A stretch of DNA of 64,000 nucleotides from Paludibaculum sp. (GCA_029973955.1 JARKQJ010000194.1:50537-114536), one strand, 5' to 3'. Numbered from the stretch's first letter, positions 1 to 9,466 are shown. Translations and numbers: made by a program. Notes: generated by a model not told the origin, from the sequence alone.

Positions 1-1127
1 ACGTACGCGCCCCGATGCGGCGTGCCGTCCGGATTGAGGATCTTCACTCTCAACTGAGCTTCCACCCGCGGTGGAGAAAGCTCCAGGTTCGCAGTTGCCT
101 TCTGCCCCTCGGCGAGCCGAATCACCTCTGGCGTACCCGCCGGCTTGGAGCCGGAATAGTAGGTTGCACGGTGGACACTATCATCCCGGTAGGGCTCCGC
201 ATTGACGCCGACAACGAAGCCGCCACCAGGCAACGGCGCTAGCGTGTACCGTCCTCTCTCGTCGGTCTTCGCAACTTTCATCGGGAAGGATTCCATCTTG
301 TTTTTCTCATCCAGCAGGAACCCTTGCACCTCCACCCCCGCGAGTGGGGTCCCTTTCGTGTCAGTAACCACTCCGCTGATGCCCCCATCCGCAAACAACG
401 CCAAGTCCCACATGTAGCAGGAGCCCGCCGTCAATGTAATGCTCCCCCGCGGCTCTGAATCGTCTGGCACAATCGTGTGGGCCTGTTTGTTGAGAATCAG
501 CCTGCCGGTCCACCGCCGGTTGAACTCCTCATCCGCCGCGAAACCGGGCTTCGAAACCTCCATCAGATAACGCCCTGGCTCCAGATCCCGCATGATGAAC
601 GCCCCCTGTGCTCCCGCCACTACCTGGTACTTTCTCTTCTCCGAAATCGCCGTCACCACCGCGCCTTCAATCCCCCGCTCATGCGAGTACCGGCCTGTAC
701 TCTTCAGCACATTTCCAACTAACTGCGGCGAACCGCCATGAAACTGATTCCGTAGCGCCTCCAATCGGTGTTCATTCCCAGATACTTCAAAATTCGATGC
801 GCACGCATTGGTCTGCAATTCCGCCCTTCCGGCCGCGCTTCTCGAGGCGAACACCACATAACGCTCTCCCGCTCTCAGTCGGTAGTGGCAACTACCGCCG
901 GCGCTGCTATCCACCAGCACTTCCGTCCAAACCTCCGGCACGTTCTTCAACCGCTCTTCCACCATTACCTTGGCCGGCCGCACGCCGAAGTGCTCGCCGC
1001 TGTCCACAATTACACGGCCCACAAATACCAACGTCTCCCCGCCAACGCTGCAAGGATTCGCCGAAGGAATGCACATACAGGCATATCCAGGCAAGATCAC
1101 AGCCAACGCCGCGACGACAATCTTCAT
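1..1127 (-). CDS. Secreted protein with Cys-rich N-terminus and carboxypeptidase-regulatory-like repeats (3' end beyond window)
   Basis: I translated this by hand from an ATG at 1127 down to the left edge: 375 codons with no stop, so the C-terminus lies outside the window. It begins MKIVVAALAVILPGYACMC, a signal peptide followed by a Cys-rich stretch (CMCIPSANPCS) and then TLVFVGRVI, the layout of TIMP/netrin-like secreted domains. Further on, two segments look like carboxypeptidase-regulatory (Ig-like) folds. One is near residues 150-200 (GAVVTAISEKRKYQVVAGAQ, then a PGRYLMEVSKPGF segment). The other is near residues 250-310 (ISGVVTDTKGTPLAGVEVQG, then TDERGRYTLAPLPGG). It is probably an exported surface or periplasmic protein. 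It is divergent from the glycosylase gene, with 45 bp between the starts. Function unknown. Confidence 0.8.
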   Translation of the reverse strand, partial: MKIVVAALAVILPGYACMCIPSANPCSVGGETLVFVGRVIVDSGEHFGVRPAKVMVEERLKNVPEVWTEVLVDSSAGGSCHYRLRAGERYVVFASRSAAGRAELQTNACASNFEVSGNEHRLEALRNQFHGGSPQLVGNVLKSTGRYSHERGIEGAVVTAISEKRKYQVVAGAQGAFIMRDLEPGRYLMEVSKPGFAADEEFNRRWTGRLILNKQAHTIVPDDSEPRGSITLTAGSCYMWDLALFADGGISGVVTDTKGTPLAGVEVQGFLLDEKNKMESFPMKVAKTDERGRYTLAPLPGGGFVVGVNAEPYRDDSVHRATYYSGSKPAGTPEVIRLAEGQKATANLELSPPRVEAQLRVKILNPDGTPHRGAY

Positions 1128-1172
1128 GTCGCAATTCTACGCCCGCGACGTTATTCTGTCTTCTGCATTCCC

Positions 1173-2042
1173 ATGCCCGAACTCCCCGACATCGAGCTCT
1201 ACCTCGAAGCCCTCGACGCCCGCATCCGCAACGCCCGCCTCGAAAACCTCACCCTCAACTCCCCCTTCCTCCTCCGCTCCGTCCAACCACCCCTCTCCGC
1301 CGCCATCGGCCAGCCCATCACAGCCTTCCGCCGCATCGGCAAGCGCATCGCCCTCGGTTGCGCCAACGACACTTGGCTCGTCCTCCATCTCATGATCGCC
1401 GGCCGCCTCCACTGGAACCGCAAAGCCGGCCGCCCACTCGCCTCGTTCACCTTCTCCACCGGCACCCTCCACCTCACCGAAGCCGGCTCCCAACATCGCG
1501 CCTCGCTCCACCTGGCCCAGGGCGAAGACGGCCTCCGCGCCCTCGACCCCGGCGGCCTCGAACCTCTCTCCTGTTCCCTGGAACAATTCGACGCCGCCCT
1601 CCGCCGCGAAAACCACACCCTCACACGCACTCTCACTGACCCCCATCTCTTCAGCGGCATCGGCAACGCCTTCTCCGACGAGATCCTCCATCACGCCCGC
1701 CTCTCCCCCGTCGCCCTCTCTCAGAAACTCTCCCCAGAAGACGCCACGCGCCTCTTCCATTCCACACGGGATACCCTCACCACCTGGATCGATCGCCTCC
1801 GCACCCAGGCCGCCGGAGCCTTCCCTGAAAAAGTCACCGCCTTCCGCCCCGAAATGGCCGTCCACGGCCGCTACAATCTCCCCTGCCCCGTCTGCGCCAC
1901 CCCCGTCCAGCGCATCCGCTACGCTTCCAACGAAACCAACTACTGCCCCCGCTGCCAGACCTCCGGCCGCCTCCTCGCGGACCGCTCCCTCTCTCGCCTC
2001 CTCGGCGCGGACTGGCCCCGCTCCATCGACGAACTCGGATGA
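1173..2042 (+). CDS. mutM: Formamidopyrimidine-DNA glycosylase family protein (Fpg/MutM/Nei)
   Basis: 289 residues starting MPELPDIELYLEALD. The family's catalytic proline follows the initiator Met and Glu is next, as in Fpg enzymes, which excise oxidised purines and nick the abasic site by beta,delta-elimination. The helix-two-turn-helix segment GIGNAFSDEILHHARLSP is present near residue 165. The C-terminal zinc finger has CPVC and CPRC pairs about 20 residues apart, followed by the Q..GR motif that contacts DNA. The open frame extends far upstream, but only this ATG gives the required N-terminus, so the start is firm. The N-terminus (PELPDIE rather than PELPEVE) and the spacing differ from E. 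coli MutM, so an Nei-like specificity is possible. Confidence 0.92.
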   Translation: MPELPDIELYLEALDARIRNARLENLTLNSPFLLRSVQPPLSAAIGQPITAFRRIGKRIALGCANDTWLVLHLMIAGRLHWNRKAGRPLASFTFSTGTLHLTEAGSQHRASLHLAQGEDGLRALDPGGLEPLSCSLEQFDAALRRENHTLTRTLTDPHLFSGIGNAFSDEILHHARLSPVALSQKLSPEDATRLFHSTRDTLTTWIDRLRTQAAGAFPEKVTAFRPEMAVHGRYNLPCPVCATPVQRIRYASNETNYCPRCQTSGRLLADRSLSRLLGADWPRSIDELG

Positions 2043-2054
2043 TCCCGCCCGCCC

Positions 2055-2444
2055 CTACTTCTTCTTCGCCACAAACTCCGCGTTCGACGGTCCCGCGTCC
2101 CCGCCCTTTCTCTCCCGCTTGAACTTGATCTCGCCGCCCGCCACCTTACCCGTGAACGCCAGCGTCATCTTGTTCCCGCTGAACTCGATATACACGTTGA
2201 ACACCACATCCTCCCCGCTCACCTTCCCGTCGCTGATCTCCCGCTGCCCGAACTGATTCTCCATCGATCCCGTCAGCGCCTCGCCGGCCTGCTTGAAGAC
2301 GAACGTCGTCTCCATCATGTTCCCGTCCCGGCCGGGCACCTGCGCCACCCAGGTCCCGGTTACATCTGCCGCCAGAGCGCCGCTCGCCAGCAAAACCATG
2401 GTCACAACCACAACAAAGAGGTTCCGTGTCATGGCTGTCATCAT
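2055..2444 (-). CDS. Small secreted protein of unknown function
   Basis: 129 residues. A signal peptide (TRNLFVVVVTMVLLASGALA) precedes a short beta-rich domain with VTGTWVAQVPG, TTFVFKQAGEALTGSM and EIKFKRERKG. The pattern (a TGTW opening, an alternating 'aGeaLtGs' strand, and a KKK tail) is that of the small lipocalin-like or beta-sandwich exported proteins common in Acidobacteria, which have no assigned role. An internal ATG four codons in (2432) gives the more normal signal peptide. It is convergent with the glycosylase gene and leaves 12 bp between the two stops. Confidence 0.72.
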   Translation of the reverse strand: MMTAMTRNLFVVVVTMVLLASGALAADVTGTWVAQVPGRDGNMMETTFVFKQAGEALTGSMENQFGQREISDGKVSGEDVVFNVYIEFSGNKMTLAFTGKVAGGEIKFKRERKGGDAGPSNAEFVAKKK

Positions 2445-2475
2445 ACGCCCGGCCTGTCTTCTTGGCGAGTCCCTT

Positions 2476-5199
2476 TTACGCCCCGCTTCCCTGGCCCAGA
2501 ATCTCTCTCACCTTCTCCGCTAATTCAGCCGGCAGAAACGGCTTCGCCAAAAACCCATCGCTGCCCAACCCCTCCATCTCCAGCTCCCGGCCCGGATACC
2601 CCGACATCACCAGCACTTTCAGATTCGGCCACCGCTCTTTCAACCTGTTCGCCAGCGCCAACCCGCTCATGCCGGGCATCACGATGTCCACCAGCAGCAT
2701 CTCCGGCGTCCCATCTCTCCCGAAATCCCTCGCCAGGGCTTCTTGCGGGCTCGCCGCCACCGTGACCTTGTACCCCAGTTCCGCCAACGCCCCGGCCGCC
2801 AGTGTCCGGATCTGCTCTTCATCCTCCACGATCAGGATCTGCCCCGCGCCTGGGCTCAATCGGGGCGCCCGTTCCACCTCCCCCTCCACAGGGCCTTCGA
2901 CCGCCGGCAGCAGCACATGGAACGACGTCCCGCGCCCAGGACTACTCACCACCGAAACATATCCGCCGCTCTGCCTGACGATCCCGAATACTGACGCCAG
3001 GCCCAGTCCCGTCCCCCTCCCCGGAGGTTTCGTCGTAAAGAACGGCTCGAACACTCGTTGCAGCACGGCATCATTCATTCCGTGCCCGACATCGCTCACC
3101 ACCAGCCGGACGTACGGGCCAGGCTCTATCTCAAGCTCATGCCAGGATGTAAACCCCGCCAGGTCTTCATTCCTGGTCGCAATCACCAGCTCTCCCCCCT
3201 CCGGCATCGCGTCCCGCGCATTCACCGCGAGGTTCACCAGAACCTGCTCCAGTTGGTAGGGGTCCGCCTTCACGGGATGCAGCCCCTCCCCCAACTCCGT
3301 GCGATAGTGAATCGCCCCTCCCAGGAGTGGCTTCAGCAACCCTTGCGCCGAATTCACCAACTGGTTCAAATCCAATATGCGCGGCTCCATCACCTGCTTC
3401 CGGCTGAACGCCAGCAACTGTTTCGTCAGCGCGGCCGCCCGCTCCCCCGCCCGGTGGATCTCCTTCACCTTCGCCAGGTTCGGATCCTCCGGCGCCAGCT
3501 TCAGCAACAGGATCTGGCAGTAGCCGTTGATGATCGTCAGCAGGTTATTGAAGTCGTGGGCGATCCCGCCTGCCATGTTCCCCAGAGACTCCACGCGCTG
3601 CGAATGACGGAGATGCTCTTCCATCTCCCTGAACTCCGTCACGTCCTGCACCACCCCCGCCACCACAATCTTCCCGTTCGGCTTCTTCGACAGTTCCCCC
3701 AGGCTCCGCAAATGGCGTATGCTGCCGTCTCTCCGCGTGATCCGAAACTCCAGCACCCGGTTCTTGCCCATGGCGTCGGACCGCTCGATCAGTTCCTCCA
3801 CCCGCTTCCGGTCCTCCGGATGAATCATCGACAGGTGGCTTTGCATTTCCGGCTGGATGCTCCCCGGTTCGTACCCATAGATCCGGTAAACCTCATCCGA
3901 CCACTGCAGCTTCCCCGTCTCCGTATCTCTCTTCCAATGCCCCAGCTTCGCGATCTTCTGCGCGCGCTCCACATCCTCCTGGCTCGCACGCAACGCCTGC
4001 TCCGCCCGCCTCTTCCTCGTGATCATCACGATCAGGGCAATCGTCACCAGACTCTGCGCCAAAAACCCTACCCCAATCCCCCACACTAGCCTGCGATTCT
4101 CCATGTACGTCTTCCGCCAACCGTCCACTTGGTTCACGATGATCGCACCTGCTGGATACCGGTCCGTGCGGATCTCCCAGCGCTTCGCCGCCTGATCGTC
4201 GATCACCACTTGGATGTTGCCATGCTGCACCCTCCCCACTTCGTCCACACGCGCTCCACTCAGCACCTGCGCGGCCATCGCCCCAGTCAACTCCCCATGC
4301 GCGAAACCCGCATTCGAATTGCCGGCCAGCATCCCTTGGCCCAGTTGGCTCGTGTTCGGACTCACCACCGGCACGCGCGCGGCCTCCGCCACTCTCCGCG
4401 CCGCCTCCTGGATCGGTATGAACTCGCCCTTGGCATCCCGTGTAAAGGCGCTCAACACGACAAGGCCTGGAGCCGGCATATTGCGCAGCCGCTCCAGGAT
4501 CTCTCTCAAACTCAACTCGGTCCCATCCAGAAAAACCGGGCTCACCTTGGGCATGTGCTGCATCGCCTCCTCGTGCAGCTTCCGCATGCTCCGGCCCGTC
4601 GGGGAGTTATCCGTCACCACCACCAGCGGCCCCTCCGGCTTCCAAAACCACCCCATTGCCAGCAGATAGTCGCTCGCCTTGAACACCTCTTCCACGCCCG
4701 TAAACCGCTCCCTGGGCAGCCGCTCCAACAACTCTTTGCTCGACACTCCGCAGTACACTACAGGCACATCTCGCGCCACCCCGTTGTCCTCTGATGCCAT
4801 GTACGCGGCCGCATCATCGTCCGACGCGATCACCAGGTCCAGCTTCAGTCCTTTGTACTTGTCCGCCAGCAGCCTCCGCATCCACTCCCGTCGTTCTTCG
4901 GGCCGCGTCCGCTTCGCGTCCATGTACTCCACCCAAAGCTCGGTTTCGAACGGCTGCCGCTCCAACTTCGTCGTGATCCCGCGCGTTACCTCGCTCGTCC
5001 ATTCGTAATTGGAGTGGTAGGAATGGAGCAGCAGAACGTTCCTCACCCGGCCCGGCGCATGTCCTGCATGCGCGGAGGCCACCGCTTCCGGCCTCGGTCC
5101 CGCCTGTTCCGCCCGCAATCCCGCCCCCATAGCCAGCGCCAGCAGACACGCTGCCACCGTGTTCGCTACCCAGGTTCGATCCCTTTCGATTCGCACCAC
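2476..5199 (-). CDS. Hybrid sensor histidine kinase with ABC-substrate-binding-like sensor, PAS and receiver domains
   Basis: 907 residues. A signal/TM segment (residues 10-30) leads to a periplasmic domain (about 53-345, opening VLLLHSYHSNYEW) of the ABC_sub_bind type, predicted to sense a small ligand. A TM helix follows at about 372-394, then a PAS domain (about 412-525, KIAKLGHWKRDTETGKLQWS). The HisKA box is AGGIAHDFNNLL with phospho-acceptor His548. The HATPase domain has the N box (LVNLAVNARDAMPEGG), the G1 box DVGHGMN, and the G2 box GRGTGLGLASV. A C-terminal receiver domain (about 788-902) carries Asp838 in LLVDIVMPGMSG and the conserved Lys in FLAKPF. All catalytic residues are intact. 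The attached receiver suggests phosphorelay to a partner not encoded nearby. Confidence 0.92.
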   Translation of the reverse strand: MVRIERDRTWVANTVAACLLALAMGAGLRAEQAGPRPEAVASAHAGHAPGRVRNVLLLHSYHSNYEWTSEVTRGITTKLERQPFETELWVEYMDAKRTRPEERREWMRRLLADKYKGLKLDLVIASDDDAAAYMASEDNGVARDVPVVYCGVSSKELLERLPRERFTGVEEVFKASDYLLAMGWFWKPEGPLVVVTDNSPTGRSMRKLHEEAMQHMPKVSPVFLDGTELSLREILERLRNMPAPGLVVLSAFTRDAKGEFIPIQEAARRVAEAARVPVVSPNTSQLGQGMLAGNSNAGFAHGELTGAMAAQVLSGARVDEVGRVQHGNIQVVIDDQAAKRWEIRTDRYPAGAIIVNQVDGWRKTYMENRRLVWGIGVGFLAQSLVTIALIVMITRKRRAEQALRASQEDVERAQKIAKLGHWKRDTETGKLQWSDEVYRIYGYEPGSIQPEMQSHLSMIHPEDRKRVEELIERSDAMGKNRVLEFRITRRDGSIRHLRSLGELSKKPNGKIVVAGVVQDVTEFREMEEHLRHSQRVESLGNMAGGIAHDFNNLLTIINGYCQILLLKLAPEDPNLAKVKEIHRAGERAAALTKQLLAFSRKQVMEPRILDLNQLVNSAQGLLKPLLGGAIHYRTELGEGLHPVKADPYQLEQVLVNLAVNARDAMPEGGELVIATRNEDLAGFTSWHELEIEPGPYVRLVVSDVGHGMNDAVLQRVFEPFFTTKPPGRGTGLGLASVFGIVRQSGGYVSVVSSPGRGTSFHVLLPAVEGPVEGEVERAPRLSPGAGQILIVEDEEQIRTLAAGALAELGYKVTVAASPQEALARDFGRDGTPEMLLVDIVMPGMSGLALANRLKERWPNLKVLVMSGYPGRELEMEGLGSDGFLAKPFLPAELAEKVREILGQGSGA

Positions 5200-5226
5200 G
5201 GCTGCAGGAATTATACCCTCTGTATG

Positions 5227-5658
5227 CTACTCGCCTTCGTGGTGGTCCAGAAAATCCCGGTCTATCGTCTTCCGCCCCCGGAAGCCCTCTTCCAGCCCAT
5301 GCCAGTGCCCGATCCCCGCTTCGCCCAGACGCCAGCACAGCAGCACTTCCGCCCCGCGATAGAGCGTCGGGAAGTCCAGGAGCCCCGTGTCCAGGTCCTT
5401 CAATTGTGCCCCGCTCTCCTCGATCGCTTCCAGACACGCTTGCAGCCGCTCCCCCGCCACCTGCCGCGCCTTGCCAAGCAACGCCATCCGGTTCGGATCC
5501 AATCTCACGCCGCCCAGCACCTGCGCCCGCTGCACGGATTCCCGCAGTTCGCCCTCCGCCTCCGCCAGCCGCGCTCGCGCAGTCACTGCTTCTTCCATCA
5601 CCCCTCGCAGTCGTTCCACCGCGTCCTGCGCCTGCTGCAACGTGAAGTATCGTGGCAT
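5227..5658 (-). CDS. DUF2203 family protein
   Basis: 143 residues from ATG 5658 (MPRYFTLQQAQDAVERLRGV). The open frame continues upstream, but this start matches the family N-terminus, where a (K/R)(Y)FTLEEA motif begins the protein. An N-terminal helical coiled region (residues 10-85) rich in Glu, Arg and Ala is followed by the family hallmark near residues 95-125: LKDLDTGLLDFPTLYRGAEVLLCWRLGE. The segment GHWHGLEEGFRGRKTI comes next. The family is small, cytoplasmic and functionally uncharacterised. It lies 27 bp downstream of the hybrid kinase gene's start end, both on the minus strand, so the two may be co-transcribed with this gene first. Confidence 0.85.
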   Translation of the reverse strand: MPRYFTLQQAQDAVERLRGVMEEAVTARARLAEAEGELRESVQRAQVLGGVRLDPNRMALLGKARQVAGERLQACLEAIEESGAQLKDLDTGLLDFPTLYRGAEVLLCWRLGEAGIGHWHGLEEGFRGRKTIDRDFLDHHEGE

Positions 5659-5822
5659 CGTCCCTCTTAGACTCACGCCAGGCTGCCCCGGATTCATCGC
5701 AGCCGTAACCCTTCCTCTCGTCCCGCCTGCGCTCGTTCCGGGCCCGTTCACTCTCCCGCCGGGCCCGCTCGGGAGATTTGACGTGGAGTTTCTTCCACCG
5801 CGCTCGAAAATGGTTCTAGATC

Positions 5823-8006
5823 ATGCTGAAGATCCATCTGGCCATCGCTCTGCTTCTCGCCTCACTCTCAGCGCCCTCGGCCTTCTCTCAACAGCCCGCC
5901 AACGGCTCCCTCCACGGCGTTGTGACGCTCGCCGAATCCGGCGCCGCCCTCCATGGCGCCACCGTCCTCATCTCCCCCGGCTCACGCACGGTCGAAACCG
6001 ACGAGAAGGGCGAGTTCCTTTTCAAGAATCTGCCCCCAGGCCGCTACACCCTCGTCGCCCACATGCATGCCCTCACCGGCGAGAAAGTCATTCTCCCCGT
6101 CACCGCCGGCCAGCAGGCCGAAATCATCATCCCGCTCGGCATCTCACCCCTCCGTGAATCCATCACCGTCACCGCCTCCGGCAAGGATGAAACCGTCGCC
6201 GACTCCTTTATGAGCGTCGTCTCCCTCGACGGCTATCAGCTCTCCGCCAAAAGCGGTTCCACTTCCCTCGGCGACCTCCTCGAAAACGAAGGCGGCGTCG
6301 CCAAACGCTCCTTCGGCCCCGGCACCTCCCGCCCCGTCGTCCGCGGCTTCGACGGCGACCGCGTCCTTGTCCTCCAGGACGGCATGCGCACCGGCACCCT
6401 CTCCTCCCAGTCCGGCGACCACGGCGAGCCCGTCGATCCCTCCAACCTCGAACGCGTCGAGGTCGTCAAAGGCCCCGCCACCCTCCTCTACGGCTCCAAC
6501 GCCATCGGCGGCGTCGTCAATGTCCTCACCGATCACCACATCCTCAATCAACACCCCCACGACGGCCTCCACTTCACCCTCACCGGTGTCGGCGGCACTG
6601 CCAACGCCCAGGGCGGCGGTTCCGGTTCCTTCGAATACGGCCGCGGCGACTGGCTCCTCTATGGCTCCGGCGGCGGCATGAGAACCGGCGACTACAGCAC
6701 CCCTGCCGGCAAAGTCCTCAACTCCGCCACCGAAATGGAAAACTTCAAAATCGGCGCCGGCCGCTACGGCGAACGCTACACCTTCAACTCCACCTTCCAG
6801 CGCATCGAAACCACCTACGGCATCCCCACACAGGACCCCGCGGACGCCCCGCTCCTCAACATGGTCCGCAACTCTTACCGCTTCAACGGCGCCGCCAAAC
6901 AACTCGGCTCCTTCTTCGAACAGTTCCAATACGACCTCAACTACTCCGACTACACCCACAAGGAACTCGACGCCGGCGTCATCGGCACCCAGTTCTTTAA
7001 TAAACAGTTCAGCTATCGCGGCACTTTCGATCAGAAAAAGCGCGGCCCCCTCACCGGCACCTTCGGCTTCTGGGGCATGCACCGCGCCTACGAAGCCCGC
7101 GGCGGCGAAGCCCTCACTCCTCCCGTCGACCAGAACTCCCTCGCCCTCTTCGGCATGGAGGAACTCCGCTATGACCGCGTCAAGTTCCAGTTCGGCGGCC
7201 GCTTCGAACACAACGGCTACTCCCCCGACGGCCTCACCCAGCGCTCTTTCAATGGCCTCTCCGCTTCCGCCGGCCTCTTCGTTCCCCTCTGGCGCGACGG
7301 CTCCGCCGTCGCCAACTACATCCACTCCTTCCGCGCCCCCGCCCTCGAGGAGCTCTACAACTACGGCCCCCACCCCGGCAATCTCGCGTTTGAAATCGGA
7401 GACCCCAACCTGAAGAGCGAACGTGCCGACGGCGTCGAACTCTCCCTCCGCCACCACGGTCAGCGCTTCCGCCTCGATACCAGCATCTTTCAGTACTACA
7501 TGCACGACTTCGTCTTCATGAACCCTACCGGCGAAGTCGAGGACAGCCTCAACGTCTACCGCTATCTCCACAACGACTCCCGCTTCCTCGGCGCCGAATT
7601 CCGCGCCCAAACCAAGCTCGCGGGCAACCTCTGGCTCCTCTCCGGCTTCGATTACGTCGACGCCAACCTCACTTCCGTTCCTCGCCAGAACCTGCCCCGC
7701 ATCCCCCCCGCCCGCGGCCGCCTCGGTTTCGACTGGCTCTACAAAAGCCTCTCCGTCCGCCCCGAACTCATCCTCACCAACAAACAGTGGCAGATCGCGC
7801 CCAACGAAACTGCCACTCCCGGCTACGCCGTCTTCAACATCAATGCCTCCTACACCATCACCCGCCAGCACTCCATGCACACCTTCGCCGTCAACACCTT
7901 CAACCTCGGCGACCGCCTCTACTTCAACCACCTCTCCTTCATCAAGGACTTCGCCCCCGAAATCGGCCGCGGCGTCCGCTTTAGCTACACCTTCCGCATC
8001 TTCTAG
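5823..8006 (+). CDS. TonB-dependent outer-membrane receptor with N-terminal carboxypeptidase-regulatory domain
   Basis: 727 residues. A signal peptide ends near residue 22 (SAPSAFSQQ). A carboxypeptidase-regulatory-like domain spans about 27-108 (SLHGVVTLAESGAALHGATV and DEKGEFLFKNLPPGRYTL). The plug domain spans about 130-245 and includes RPVVRGFDGDRVLVLQDGMR, SGDHGEPVDPSNLERVEVVK and GPATLLYGSNAIGGVVNVL. A beta-barrel follows, ending in the outer-membrane signature FSYTFRIF. The DHGEPVDP loop resembles receptors of the ZnuD metal-uptake type, which suggests, but does not prove, a metal or metallophore substrate. The DUF6454 gene starts 22 bp downstream and is probably co-transcribed. Confidence 0.93.
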   Translation: MLKIHLAIALLLASLSAPSAFSQQPANGSLHGVVTLAESGAALHGATVLISPGSRTVETDEKGEFLFKNLPPGRYTLVAHMHALTGEKVILPVTAGQQAEIIIPLGISPLRESITVTASGKDETVADSFMSVVSLDGYQLSAKSGSTSLGDLLENEGGVAKRSFGPGTSRPVVRGFDGDRVLVLQDGMRTGTLSSQSGDHGEPVDPSNLERVEVVKGPATLLYGSNAIGGVVNVLTDHHILNQHPHDGLHFTLTGVGGTANAQGGGSGSFEYGRGDWLLYGSGGGMRTGDYSTPAGKVLNSATEMENFKIGAGRYGERYTFNSTFQRIETTYGIPTQDPADAPLLNMVRNSYRFNGAAKQLGSFFEQFQYDLNYSDYTHKELDAGVIGTQFFNKQFSYRGTFDQKKRGPLTGTFGFWGMHRAYEARGGEALTPPVDQNSLALFGMEELRYDRVKFQFGGRFEHNGYSPDGLTQRSFNGLSASAGLFVPLWRDGSAVANYIHSFRAPALEELYNYGPHPGNLAFEIGDPNLKSERADGVELSLRHHGQRFRLDTSIFQYYMHDFVFMNPTGEVEDSLNVYRYLHNDSRFLGAEFRAQTKLAGNLWLLSGFDYVDANLTSVPRQNLPRIPPARGRLGFDWLYKSLSVRPELILTNKQWQIAPNETATPGYAVFNINASYTITRQHSMHTFAVNTFNLGDRLYFNHLSFIKDFAPEIGRGVRFSYTFRIF

Positions 8007-8028
8007 CCGCATCTTCTAAAATCGAGGC

Positions 8029-8733
8029 GTGCTCCTCCTAGCCGCAGCGCTCCTCCAGACCATCACCCTCCAGGCCGACCTCCACCACGTCCAGGGCATC
8101 GTCGTCGACGGCGACCGCCTCTACGTCACCAGCGTCGATCGCACCGCCCGCAAGGGCCTCCTCTCCGAGTTCACCCTCCCTTCCGGCAGGCTCATCCGCA
8201 CCGTCGAAATCCAGCAGGGCGACCTCTACCACCCCGGCGGTCTCGACCACGACGCCACCTCCCTCTGGATCCCCGTCGCCGAATACCGCCCCAACTCCCG
8301 TGCCTCCATCCAGCGCCGCTCCAAGCAGACCCTCGAACTCATCTCCTCCTTCGAACTCCCCGATCACATCGGCGCCCTCGCCCTCTCGCCCGATGCCCTC
8401 TACCTCGCCAACTGGGACGCCCGCATCTTCTATCGCTACACCCACACCGGGAAACTCCTCTCGAAATCTCCGAACCCCAACTCAACCAGCTACCAGGACA
8501 TCAAGTTCCGGCAGGGCGCCATCATTGCCTCCGGCCTCCACCCCAAGCCCACCCCCGGCGGCGCCGTCGAGTTCCTCAATCCCTCCACCTACGCCCCCAC
8601 GCGCACCCTGGAGTTCCAACTCACTGACCGTGGCATCGCCTTCACCCACGAAGGCATGGACCTCGCCAACCACCGCCTCTACTTTCTCCCCGAAGACAGC
8701 CCCTCCCGCCTCTTCGTCTTCTCCCTCGACTAA
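8029..8733 (+). CDS. DUF6454 family secreted beta-propeller-like protein
   Basis: 234 residues from a GTG start (VLLLAAALLQ), which gives a short hydrophobic signal. The body has the family sequence pattern: HHVQGIVVDGDRLYVTSVD, then LYHPGGLDHDATSLWIPVAEYRPNSRA, DHIGALALSPDALYLANWD, and a C-terminal FTHEGMDLANHRLYFLPEDSP. The repeated blocks suggest a small beta-propeller. Function unknown. It follows the TonB receptor by 22 bp, so a shared transcript and a periplasmic partner role are plausible but untested. Its TAA overlaps the end of the fucosidase remnant on the other strand. Confidence 0.8.
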   Translation: MLLLAAALLQTITLQADLHHVQGIVVDGDRLYVTSVDRTARKGLLSEFTLPSGRLIRTVEIQQGDLYHPGGLDHDATSLWIPVAEYRPNSRASIQRRSKQTLELISSFELPDHIGALALSPDALYLANWDARIFYRYTHTGKLLSKSPNPNSTSYQDIKFRQGAIIASGLHPKPTPGGAVEFLNPSTYAPTRTLEFQLTDRGIAFTHEGMDLANHRLYFLPEDSPSRLFVFSLD

Positions 8734-9395
8734 TACTCCAGCTTCACCACCGCGCCCGCCATCCCTTCCGGCACCCCGCGCGCCCACCGCCTTCTCCGTC
8801 ATCGCCCCATCCGCCTGCGGCCCCACATTCAGCAGATAGTTACCGCCCTTCGCCAGCGTCTTCTGGATGCTCCGCTTCAGGTAGCTCGCCCTGTAATAGT
8901 CCTCATCCGCCCGGAATCCCCAAGTTTGGTACCCCACGGTTTCGCACGCCTCCGTCGGCTTACCGAATACGCTCACACCCTCCATCCCGCGGTCGTAGTC
9001 CCGCTCCGGCGTCCCGAAGTCTCCCTCGTCGAAGCCCCGGTTGTTGATCACCGCCGACGGCTGCAACTCCCGGATCATCGCACGCATCGACGAGTCCTTC
9101 ACCTGCAGTTGGTTCGCGTCCCACCAGACGCCGCTGATCTTTCCATAATTCGAGCACAGCTCCCGCACCTGCCTCCGCACATAGCCCATATACCCGGCTG
9201 GAACTGCCCCATCAGCGGTTCGTACTCCGCCCGCTTCAGCCGCCCTCGATACAGCTCCTGCTCGTGATACCCGCGGATCGCATACAACCCCTAGTGCACG
9301 AACAGCCCGAATCTCTTCCGGAAAAACCAGTCGCGCCCATCCCCGAACCACAGCGACCCCACCGCCGTCAGCCGTGTAAACTCTCGCCGCGTCAT
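8730..9395 (-). pseudogene. Broken alpha-L-fucosidase-like gene (GH29 remnant)
   Basis: Reading from ATG 9395 gives MTRREFTRLTAVGS (a Tat-like start), then RKRFGLFVH, where the expected Trp of the family's FVHWGLYA motif is a TAG stop at 9291-9293. The frame continues as GLYAIRGYHEQELYRGRLKRAEYEPLMGQFQPG. It then jumps directly, with a frame change near 9200, to YMGYVRRQVRELCSNYGKIS. The roughly 80 residues that should hold the central barrel strands are missing. The later part is well preserved (GVWWDANQ, INNRGFDEGDFGTPERDY, GNYLLNVGPQADGAMTEKAV). A second frame change near 8790 leads to VPEGMAGAVVKLEY and a stop. One nonsense codon, one deletion and two frame changes mean this is not a working gene. 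Confidence 0.88.
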
Positions 9396-9466
9396 TCGTG
9401 AATCATACCTTCCCCCGGAAACATCCACCAGGCTCCGGTGTCTCCCCTATTCAGGAGCCGTGTCCT

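Noticed and set aside
768..1172. Upstream extension of the Fpg-type glycosylase
   Set aside because: Catalysis needs Pro directly after the initiator Met, which fixes the start at 1173.
6144..8012. 622-codon minus-strand frame opposite the TonB receptor
   Set aside because: Repetitive acidic sequence with no domain, antisense to a gene with plug and barrel motifs.
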